Source: Microbacteriaceae bacterium
Lineage (GTDB): Bacteria; Actinomycetota; Actinomycetes; Actinomycetales; Microbacteriaceae
DNA: 9,205 nt
Reading direction: 5' to 3'
Assembly (NCBI GenBank): GCA_025463615.1
Contig: JAODAU010000400.1
Coordinates: forward strand, 1-9,205
A model generated the notes under the pieces. It was not told the DNA's origin. It worked only from the letters and a program-made list of their open reading frames with translations, and made no database searches. The position numbers and the translations under genes are program-made. Within the stretch, counting starts at the first letter, position 1; each line of letters starts with the position of its first letter. Positions 1 through 5,283 of this stretch are shown here, one piece after another.

Positions 1-65
1 TGGTGTAATTGGCAACACGGAAGATTCTGATTCTTTTGTTCTTGGTTCGAGTCCAGGTACCCCAG
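1..65 (+). tRNA. trnQ: tRNA-Gln (anticodon CTG), 5' end cut off by the window
   Basis: The window opens inside a tRNA, at about nucleotide 8, so the 5' acceptor strand is missing. The anticodon arm is clear: stem 20-24 pairs with 32-36 (outermost pair a G-T wobble), and the 7-nt loop TTCTGAT (25-31) places CTG at 27-29, which reads CAG glutamine codons. The T arm is CTTGG-TTCGAGT-CCAGG, with the invariant TTCGA. The 3' acceptor strand TACCCCA (58-64) and a discriminator G at 65 end the molecule. No CCA is encoded, so it must be added enzymatically. The D-loop has the usual AATTGG core. I see no integrase gene nearby to suggest that this tRNA serves as an attachment site. Confidence 0.93.
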
Positions 66-77
66 CTTTAGCGGTGC

Positions 78-110
78 AAGCCCCGGTCATCCCCGGGGCT
101 TTTTGCTTTT
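78..110 (+). terminator. Rho-independent terminator of the tRNA-Gln transcript
   Basis: A perfect 9-bp stem, AAGCCCCGG (78-86) against CCGGGGCTT (93-101), encloses a 6-nt loop. It is followed directly by TTTTGCTTTT. It starts 13 nt after the tRNA end, as expected for terminating the tRNA transcript before the next gene. Confidence 0.92.
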
Positions 111-161
111 CCCGGCCGGAGTGTGACTCTTCACCCTGGCGGCCAATAATCGTTTGGGATA

Positions 162-189
162 CTCTGTAAGTAAGTAGTTACTTACAGAG
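162..189 (+). promoter_or_regulatory. Perfect 12-4-12 palindrome; candidate TetR operator
   Basis: CTCTGTAAGTAA (162-173) and its exact reverse complement TTACTTACAGAG (178-189) flank the spacer GTAG. The palindrome is AT-rich in an otherwise GC-rich region, and its inner TAAGTAA/TTACTTA arms look like a TetR-family operator. It overlaps a possible -10 (GATACT, 158-163; no convincing -35) and runs into the ribosome binding site AGGAG (188-192) of the gene starting at 198. A bound repressor would therefore block initiation. In RNA, the same arms could fold over part of the Shine-Dalgarno sequence. The regulator encoded at 562-1185 in the same transcription unit is the natural candidate ligand. 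The palindrome is seen directly; the operator role is inferred. Confidence 0.8.
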
Positions 190-197
190 GAGACAAC

Positions 198-596
198 ATG
201 CCGAGCACGAAGGTCGCACCCGAGTGGGAGAGGTGGCGCACGATCCAACTGCAGACCCAGCGGCGCGACGGTCGCTGGGTCGCCACCCCGGTGAGCCTGG
301 TGGTGGTGAACGGCCACGGCTACTTCCGCAGCTACGACGCGGCCGGCAAGTACAAGCGGCTGCGCAACTTCCCCGAGGTGCGGGTGGCGCCGAGCACGAT
401 GCGCGGGCGACCGCTCGGGCCGGTGCGGGAGGGGAGCGCACGCCTGCTGGAGGGCTCGGAGGCGCGGATCGCGTCCGACGCGCTCGCGCGACGATATCCT
501 CTTCTGCACCGCTGGATGGTTCCGTGGATGCATCGCCGAAAGGGCTGGACGACCGTGCACTATGAGCTCACACTTGCCGACACCGACACCGTCTAG
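198..596 (+). CDS. PPOX-class (split beta-barrel) probable F420-dependent protein, Rv2061 type
   Basis: This 132-residue protein resembles the pyridoxamine-5'-phosphate-oxidase-like split barrel group that includes mycobacterial Rv2061 and binds deazaflavin F420 or other flavins. Family hallmarks, in order, are the opening strand with TQRRDGRWVATPV (20-32), the strand VNGHGYFRS (37-45), the basic helix GKYKRLRNFPEVRVAP (50-65) that usually contacts the cofactor phosphate, and the following GRPLGP (70-75). Length is normal for the group. The ATG at 198 has a good AGGAG at 188-192. Such proteins reduce small unsaturated or quinone-like substrates or simply bind cofactor; no substrate can be named here. 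The gene overlaps the downstream TetR gene by 35 nt and lies behind a palindromic operator, so it is probably induced by whatever ligand the repressor senses. F420 dependence is inferred from the family rather than shown. Confidence 0.85.
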   Translation: MPSTKVAPEWERWRTIQLQTQRRDGRWVATPVSLVVVNGHGYFRSYDAAGKYKRLRNFPEVRVAPSTMRGRPLGPVREGSARLLEGSEARIASDALARRYPLLHRWMVPWMHRRKGWTTVHYELTLADTDTV

Positions 597-1185
597 CGGC
601 GCGGCGCGGCAGCGGGTCGTGGATGCCGCGATGGACCTGTTCGGGCGGCAGGGGTTCCGCGCGACCACGATCGCCCAGATCGAGGCGGCCGCCGGACTCA
701 CGCCCGGGGCGGGCGGCCTCTATCGGCACTTCCCGAGCAAGAGGGCGCTGCTCGAGGCGGGCGTCGACCACCAGCTGGCGCACGCCTCGCAACTGGGGCA
801 GCTGCTCGATCCGGCCGAGCTCGCGCGCATCGCGCCCGGCGTCGACCGGTTCATCGCGGTCGCCGACGCGAGCCTGCGCCGGCTCGACGCCGAGCGCGAC
901 GTCAACCGGCTGCTCCTGCGCGATCTCGCCGAGTTCCCGGAGCTGCTCGACCGAATCCGCGACAACGAACTGCGCCGCGTGCACCAGACCTTCACGGCCT
1001 GGCTCCGGAGCCAGGCACCCGATCCGACGGTCGACGTCGGGGCGCTCGCCGCGGTGCTGATGTCTGCCCTCAGCCACTTCTGGATCTTCACCGACGCCTT
1101 CGGCGAGTACCCGCTCGAGGTCGACCGCGACCGGTTTTTGGCCTCCCTGGCCGAGGTCGCGACGCGGATGTTGCGGGCCGACTGA
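562..1185 (+). CDS. TetR/AcrR-family transcriptional regulator
   Basis: The 207-residue protein has the classic TetR N-terminal domain. Helix 1 is ARQRVVDAAMDLFGRQGF (15-32), followed by the helix-turn-helix TTIAQIEAAAGLTPGAGGLYRHF (36-58, with recognition helix about 47-54) and the conserved F-P-S-K-RALLEA that enters helix 4. Residues from about 70 to 207 form the variable all-helical ligand-binding and dimerisation domain, whose ligand cannot be predicted. The ATG at 562 lies inside the upstream PPOX gene and has no evident Shine-Dalgarno sequence, so translation is probably coupled to that gene. The stop is at 1183-1185. The repressor most likely binds the 28-bp palindrome at 162-189 and controls both its neighbour and itself. 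It could in principle also act on the operon starting at 1381, but no copy of the palindrome is visible there. Confidence 0.93.
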   Translation: MSSHLPTPTPSSGAARQRVVDAAMDLFGRQGFRATTIAQIEAAAGLTPGAGGLYRHFPSKRALLEAGVDHQLAHASQLGQLLDPAELARIAPGVDRFIAVADASLRRLDAERDVNRLLLRDLAEFPELLDRIRDNELRRVHQTFTAWLRSQAPDPTVDVGALAAVLMSALSHFWIFTDAFGEYPLEVDRDRFLASLAEVATRMLRAD

Positions 1186-1216
1186 CCGGTCGCGCCCCGC
1201 GCAAATGCGTCCGAAA

Positions 1217-1316
1217 GTGACGTTTTGCCACCGTTTGTGACCGTGTATTACCCGGTTGTGACGGAGTTGTTACCGGCCGTTTCTCCCGGTGCCGTTCTGT
1301 TACGGGCACCGTTTGC
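1217..1316 (+). promoter_or_regulatory. Array of direct GTNAC-type half-sites on an 11-bp pitch upstream of the transporter operon
   Basis: Half-sites read GTGAC (1217-1221), GTGAC (1237-1241), ATTAC (1247-1251), GTGAC (1258-1262), GTTAC (1269-1273) and GTTAC (1299-1303). The four between 1237 and 1273 start 10, 11 and 11 bp apart. Weaker elements (TTGCC at 1225, GTGCC at 1289, TTGCC at 1313) fall near the same helical register. The array ends at the -35 element. Head-to-tail sites one helical turn apart are typical of OmpR-family response regulators. In actinobacteria GlnR (GTNAC-n6 repeats), MtrA (GTTAC-like) and PhoP (11-bp direct repeats) bind such arrays. The lie of the sites upstream of the promoter fits an activator, while the last ones could also repress. 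Which regulator binds is inference. Confidence 0.6.
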
Positions 1317-1341
1317 CGGGGCGCGGAGGGCCGCCTCTAAT
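1313..1341 (+). promoter_or_regulatory. Probable sigma-A-type promoter of the metQNI-monooxygenase operon
   Basis: TTGCCG (1313-1318, 4 of 6 matches to TTGACA) and TCTAAT (1336-1341, 5 of 6 matches to TATAAT) are separated by exactly 17 bp. Transcription would begin near 1348, leaving a leader of about 33 nt before the ATG at 1381. This is too short for an S-box/SAM riboswitch, so control is likely at initiation through the repeat array just upstream. Confidence 0.6.
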
Positions 1342-1380
1342 GGGGAGTTCCCACCGTCGTCAACTCCGAAGGAACCAGAA

Positions 1381-2367
1381 ATGTCCGAACAGTCACAGCC
1401 GTCATCCGGGGCGGGAAGCGACCTCCGCTCCTCGGTCGAAGCGCGCGGTCGGCGCACCCGACGCGTCCTGCTGGTCGTCGTGGCGGTCGTCGCCGCGGGC
1501 GTGCTCTTCGTCGGTGGACTGGTCACCGGTCGCGCCACCGCCGAGGCCAGCACCCCAGCCGCATCCGCCCCACCGCTCGTGCTGCGCATCGCCACGAGCG
1601 ACGACAGCAAGTACCAGGACGAGATCAAGAAGGTCGCCGCCGAGAAGGGCCTCGACCTGGAGTGGGTGAACCTCAACGACTGGGTGCTCCCGAACACGCA
1701 GCTGGTCGCCGGGCAGGTCGACGGCAACGCGTTCCAGCACATCCTCTATCTCAGCCAGTTCAACGTGAAGAACAACGCGACCCTCACCCCCGTCTTCTCG
1801 ACGCTGATCACCCAGTGGGGCATCTTCTCGAAGACGCTCAAGTCGATCAAGGACCTGCCGGATGGCGCCCACGTCGCCATCCCGGACGACGCCTCGAACG
1901 GCGCCCGCGCGCTCTACATCCTCCAGTCGGCCGGCCTGATCAAGGTCAAGTCGGGCGTCGGCGACTTCCCGACGGTGAGCGACGTCAGCTCCAACCCGAA
2001 GAACCTCACCTTCGTGCCGCTCGCCGCCACCACCATCCCGCAGCAGTATGACGACCCGAGCCTCTCGGCCGTGGTCGTGGGCACGTCGTACTTCGACCCG
2101 AAGCAGGGCATCACCTCCAAGGACGCCCTCTACCTCGACGACTCGCTCTCGAAGCAGAACCTCCCGTACATCAACGTGGTCGCCGCGCGCGACCAGGACA
2201 AGAACAAGCCGGCCTGGAAGATCCTCAAGGCCGCCTACGCGGACAAGCGGGTGGCCGCCGCGCTGAAGGCGGAGAGCGGCGGCAGCTCGGTGGCGGTCGA
2301 CATCCCCGTCGCCACGCTGCGGTCGAAGCTCGCCGAGCTCGAGAAGGAAGCCAAGCAGACCAACTGA
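1381..2367 (+). CDS. metQ: MetQ/NlpA-family substrate-binding protein of an ABC transporter, without lipobox
   Basis: A 328-residue extracytoplasmic binding protein of the MetQ/NlpA class. The N-terminus is basic (ARGRRTRR, 21-28), followed by one hydrophobic segment of about 20 residues (29-50). There is no cysteine anywhere, so the usual lipoprotein anchor is absent: the protein is either held by this helix or cleaved near ATAEA (52-56). The mature domain shows family landmarks: VLRIATSDD (67-75), GQVDGNAFQH (111-120) followed by YLSQFN, the WGIFS...SIKDLPDGAHVAIPDDASNGARAL hinge region (146-178), and LPYINVVAAR (261-270). The ATG at 1381 is chosen over upstream in-frame codons because it has AAGGAA at 1369-1374 and because a longer frame would run through the promoter and repeats. 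Related proteins bind methionine, but some paralogues bind other organosulfur compounds. Co-transcription with three monooxygenases makes a non-methionine ligand plausible here. Confidence 0.9.
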   Translation: MSEQSQPSSGAGSDLRSSVEARGRRTRRVLLVVVAVVAAGVLFVGGLVTGRATAEASTPAASAPPLVLRIATSDDSKYQDEIKKVAAEKGLDLEWVNLNDWVLPNTQLVAGQVDGNAFQHILYLSQFNVKNNATLTPVFSTLITQWGIFSKTLKSIKDLPDGAHVAIPDDASNGARALYILQSAGLIKVKSGVGDFPTVSDVSSNPKNLTFVPLAATTIPQQYDDPSLSAVVVGTSYFDPKQGITSKDALYLDDSLSKQNLPYINVVAARDQDKNKPAWKILKAAYADKRVAAALKAESGGSSVAVDIPVATLRSKLAELEKEAKQTN

Positions 2368-2411
2368 TCCCGCGAGGGATCGACGGTGGAGCCGTCGCGG
2401 TGCACTCCGCG
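2366..2411 (+). other. Cluster of three short stem-loops between metQ and metN
   Basis: Immediately at the metQ stop are three perfect hairpins in a row: GATCCC-gcga-GGGATC (2366-2381, GNRA tetraloop), CGACGG-tggag-CCGTCG (2381-2397) and CGCGG-tgcact-CCGCG (2396-2411). The second and third share two bases and may be alternatives. No T-tract follows, so this is not a full terminator. Such structures after a binding-protein gene commonly protect its 3' end or attenuate readthrough, giving more binding protein than transporter. That role is inferred. Confidence 0.6.
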
Positions 2412-2439
2412 GCGGCCCACCCACGAGAGGGCATGCCAG

Positions 2440-3471
2440 ATGAGCAGCACAGCAATCGCGTTCGAGAACGTGTCGAAGACATTCGAGGTGAACGGCCGCA
2501 GCTTCCGGGCGCTGAACGACGTCAGCCTGGAGGTCGAGCGGGGCGACATCTTCGGCATCGTGGGGTACTCGGGGGCGGGCAAGTCGACCCTCCTCCGCAC
2601 GGTCAACGCGCTCGAACGCCCCACCGCCGGGCGGGTGTTCGTCGACGGCCGCGAGATCTCCGCGCTCGGCGGGCGGGAGCTGTTCGCGGCCCGCCAGCGG
2701 ATCGGGATGATCTTCCAGCAGTTCAACCTGCTGCAGTCGCGCAACGTCTACAAGAACATCGCGTACCCCTTGAGGCTCGCCGGGTTCTCGAAGGAGAAGG
2801 CGCTCGACCGCGCGGAGGAGCTGCTCGACTTCGTCGGCCTCTCGGACAAGGCGCTCGAGTACCCGTCACGGCTCTCGGGCGGGCAGAAGCAGCGCGTGGG
2901 GATCGCCCGCGCGCTGGCGAACAGCCCCGACATCCTCATCTCCGACGAGGCGACGAGCGCGCTGGACCCGCAGACCACGGGGGAGGTGCTCGACCTGCTG
3001 CGGCGGGTCAACCGCGAGTACGGGGTGACGATCCTGCTCGTAACGCACGAGATGGATGTCATCCGCTCCATCGCGAACAAGGTCGCGGTCATGCAGCAGG
3101 GCGAGGTGGTCGAGCACGGCAGCGTGTACGACATCTTCTCCAGCCCGCGGGATGCGACGACGCGGCGGTTCGTCTCGTCCGTGCTGCACCACCTGCCCGG
3201 GCCGGACACCATCGCCGACATCCGCGCGGTGCACGTCGGGCGGCTCGTGCAGCTGCACGTGGACAACCGGGAGACGAACGACCCGTTCCTCTCGCGGGTC
3301 TCGCGCGAGCACGGCGTGGACATCAACGTCGTCTACGGGGGAGTGAGCGAGCTGCAGTCGCGGCTGTTCGGCAGCCTCACCATCGAGCTCCTCGGGGACG
3401 ACGACGCGATCGACTCCGCGATCACCGACCTGCGGGCATCCACCCCGGTCACGGAGTTCGCCCGTGCATGA
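2440..3471 (+). CDS. metN: MetN-type ABC transporter ATPase with C-terminal NIL domain
   Basis: The 343-residue ATPase of a MetNI-class importer hydrolyses ATP on the cytoplasmic face to drive uptake. Walker A is GYSGAGKST (42-50), the Q-loop lies in IFQQFNLL (91-98), the ABC signature is LSGGQKQR (145-152), Walker B is ILISDEA (165-171) with catalytic E170, and the switch histidine is H203 in VTHEMD. Residues from about 265 to 340 form the NIL (ferredoxin-like) domain, which in E. coli MetN binds methionine and shuts the transporter down (trans-inhibition). Here it suggests feedback by methionine or a similar sulfur product. The ATG at 2440 has GAGAGGG at 2425-2431. Its frame is open further upstream to 2386, but that stretch lies in the hairpin region and has no good start. 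It follows metQ by 72 nt and overlaps metI by 8 nt. Confidence 0.94.
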   Translation: MSSTAIAFENVSKTFEVNGRSFRALNDVSLEVERGDIFGIVGYSGAGKSTLLRTVNALERPTAGRVFVDGREISALGGRELFAARQRIGMIFQQFNLLQSRNVYKNIAYPLRLAGFSKEKALDRAEELLDFVGLSDKALEYPSRLSGGQKQRVGIARALANSPDILISDEATSALDPQTTGEVLDLLRRVNREYGVTILLVTHEMDVIRSIANKVAVMQQGEVVEHGSVYDIFSSPRDATTRRFVSSVLHHLPGPDTIADIRAVHVGRLVQLHVDNRETNDPFLSRVSREHGVDINVVYGGVSELQSRLFGSLTIELLGDDDAIDSAITDLRASTPVTEFARA

Positions 3472-4129
3472 CTTCGACCTCGCGGCACTGCTGCCGCGAC
3501 TGCTCAGCGCGCTCGCCGACACCGCCCTCATGGTCGCGGTCTCGTTCGTGGCGGCGACGGTGCTGGGCGTGCTCCTGGGCCTCGTGCTGTACGCGACCCG
3601 GCTCGGCAACCTGGCCCAGAACCGCGTCGTCTCGGGCGTGCTCAACTTCGTGGTCAACCTGGTGCGGCCGGTGCCGTTCATCATCCTGGCGGTCTCGATC
3701 ATCCCGTTCACGCGGCTGATCATCGGAACGAGCATCGGGCCGCTGGCCGCGACCGTGCCGCTGACGATCGTGGCGAGCGTGGCGATCGCGCGGGTGGCGG
3801 AATCGAACCTCGTCGCGGTCGACCCGGGCGCGATCGAGGCGGGGACCGCGATGGGCGCCTCCCCGGCCCGCGTGCTGTTCACCGTCGTGATCCCGGAGGC
3901 CCTCGGGCCGCTCACCCTCGGCCTCACCTACATCTTCGTGGCGCTGATCGACGCGACCGCCGTCGCCGGTGCGATCGGCGGAGGCGGGCTCGGCTACCTC
4001 GCGCTGACCTACGGATACCAGCACTTCGACTGGTTCACCGTGCTCGTGGTGGTCGTGCTGCTGATCGTGATCGTGCAGCTCTCGCAGGCGCTCGGCAACG
4101 CGATCGCCAAGCGGGTGATGCACCAGTGA
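3464..4129 (+). CDS. metI: MetI-type ABC transporter permease
   Basis: A 221-residue integral membrane permease, the usual size for MetI, with about five transmembrane segments (roughly 18-43, 56-82, 92-112, 150-172 and 190-212). The cytoplasmic EAA coupling loop is AIEAGTAMGASPARVLFTVVIPEALG (123-148; first and last residues given as a guide), with the conserved glycine at 131 that contacts MetN. The family motif IDATAVAGAIGGGGLG (162-177) is intact, as is the HFDW near 187-190 typical of MetI. The start is the GTG at 3464, eight bases before the end of metN, so translation is coupled. It ends in GTGA shared with the first monooxygenase gene, showing that transporter and enzymes are made as one unit. 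Confidence 0.94.
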   Translation: MHDFDLAALLPRLLSALADTALMVAVSFVAATVLGVLLGLVLYATRLGNLAQNRVVSGVLNFVVNLVRPVPFIILAVSIIPFTRLIIGTSIGPLAATVPLTIVASVAIARVAESNLVAVDPGAIEAGTAMGASPARVLFTVVIPEALGPLTLGLTYIFVALIDATAVAGAIGGGGLGYLALTYGYQHFDWFTVLVVVVLLIVIVQLSQALGNAIAKRVMHQ

Positions 4130-5283
4130 CCGGCGTCGGGCGCGAGGCGGCCTTCCACGAGTTCCTCGGGCGGGTCGCCCCGGAGGCCGTCGAGCGGGAG
4201 CAGCAGAGGACCCTGCTGCACGCCGAGGTCGCGGAGCTGCTGGCCCTCGGCTTCGGCGCCCAGCGCCTGCCTGTCGAGGCGGGCGGCGCCGGCGTCTCGC
4301 TTGAGGCGCTGTTCGCCCAGCTGATCGACCTCTCCGCCGCGGACGCCAACCTGGGCCACCTCTGGCGGGGGCACGTGGCGTTCGTCGAGGGCCTGCTGCT
4401 CGACGGCCCGGCCGCATCCACCCGGTGGACGGATCGGGTCGCCGCGGGCGACTTCGTCGGCAACGCGCAGTCGGAACGCCAGGAGACCGGCGCGATCACC
4501 ACCCGGCTCGACCGCGGCCCCGACGGGATCACCCTCACGGGCACCAAGTACTACACGACCGGCAGCATCTACGCCGACTGGATCCACCTGGCCGCCCTCG
4601 ACGGCGACGTGCGGGTCGAGCTCACCGTCTCCACCCGGCGCGGCGGCGTGCGGTCGGTCGACGACTGGGACGGGTTCGGGCAGCCGCTCACCGGCAGCGG
4701 CACGACCACCTTCGACGCCGCCCCCGTGGATGCCGACGACATCGACTCGCCGACGCACGGCGAGGGCCGCTGGCCCTACCTGGGCTCGATCCTCCAGCTG
4801 CACCTCGTCGCGGTCGTCGCCGGGATCGCGCAGCGGGCCCTCGACGACACGGTGGCCTACGTGCGCCCCCGCCGCCGCACCTTCGGGTTCGCGGGCGAGA
4901 CGCTCCCGCGCGAGGATCCGCTCGTGCAGCTGGTCATCGGGGAGCTCAGCGGCGCGGCGCGTGTCGCCCGCCGGCTCGTGCTCTCCGTCGCGGCCGAGCT
5001 CGGCGACGCCGTGCGGCGCGGGTCGGACCCCGAGGAACTCCGAGCGCTGCAGCTCGAGGTGTTCCGGCTTCAGGAGGTCGTGCCGAGGCTCGTGCTCGAG
5101 GCATCCACCCGCCTGTTCGAGGTCGGGGGAGCGAGCGCGGTGAGCACGCGCGCCGCGCTCGACCGGCACTGGCGCAACGTGCGCACGCTTGCATCCCACA
5201 ACCCCGTGGCGCAGCGAACGCGGGCGGTCGGGCAGTGGGAACTGCTCGGCACCCTGCCCGACTGGAAGGCCCCGGCACGATGA
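4126..5283 (+). CDS. DszC/SfnC-type flavin-dependent monooxygenase (acyl-CoA dehydrogenase fold), paralogue 1
   Basis: This 385-residue protein has the acyl-CoA dehydrogenase fold but the signature of the DszC/SfnC group, which uses FMNH2 and O2 to oxygenate sulfur or nitrogen compounds. The N-terminal helical domain spans about 5-115, the middle beta domain about 115-215 and the C-terminal four-helix bundle about 220-370. Family motifs are KYYTTGSIYADW (141-152), DDWDGFGQPLTGSGTT (179-194), FEVGGAS (331-337) and DRHWRNVRTLASHNP (346-360). H83 and H358 match the catalytic histidines known for DszC; T144 sits where DszC and the next gene have serine. The acyl-CoA dehydrogenase glutamate region is replaced by the HNP motif, arguing against a dehydrogenase. 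It starts at GTG 4126 within the metI stop (4-nt overlap) and ends in ATGA with the next gene. Substrate unknown; a sulfide, sulfone or sulfonate-type compound is likeliest. Confidence 0.87.
   Translation: MTGVGREAAFHEFLGRVAPEAVEREQQRTLLHAEVAELLALGFGAQRLPVEAGGAGVSLEALFAQLIDLSAADANLGHLWRGHVAFVEGLLLDGPAASTRWTDRVAAGDFVGNAQSERQETGAITTRLDRGPDGITLTGTKYYTTGSIYADWIHLAALDGDVRVELTVSTRRGGVRSVDDWDGFGQPLTGSGTTTFDAAPVDADDIDSPTHGEGRWPYLGSILQLHLVAVVAGIAQRALDDTVAYVRPRRRTFGFAGETLPREDPLVQLVIGELSGAARVARRLVLSVAAELGDAVRRGSDPEELRALQLEVFRLQEVVPRLVLEASTRLFEVGGASAVSTRAALDRHWRNVRTLASHNPVAQRTRAVGQWELLGTLPDWKAPAR

Noticed and set aside
1..200. tRNA-Gln as the attachment site of an integrated element
   Set aside because: No integrase, no repeated tRNA 3' end elsewhere in the window, and no change in base composition after the tRNA.
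1225..1380. Upstream extension of the MetQ reading frame by 52 residues
   Set aside because: It would translate through the promoter and repeat array, has no ribosome binding site and would put a long non-signal stretch before the membrane segment. ATG 1381 has AAGGAA at proper spacing.
1342..1380. SAM or S-box riboswitch in front of the metQNI-like genes
   Set aside because: From the predicted start near 1348 the leader is only about 33 nt, with no space for the multi-helix fold and no terminator.
2400..3719. Long open frame of 439 codons overlapping metN on the plus strand
   Set aside because: Its translation is Arg/Ala/Gly-rich low-complexity sequence typical of a GC-rich shadow frame. 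The metN frame carries every ABC ATPase motif.
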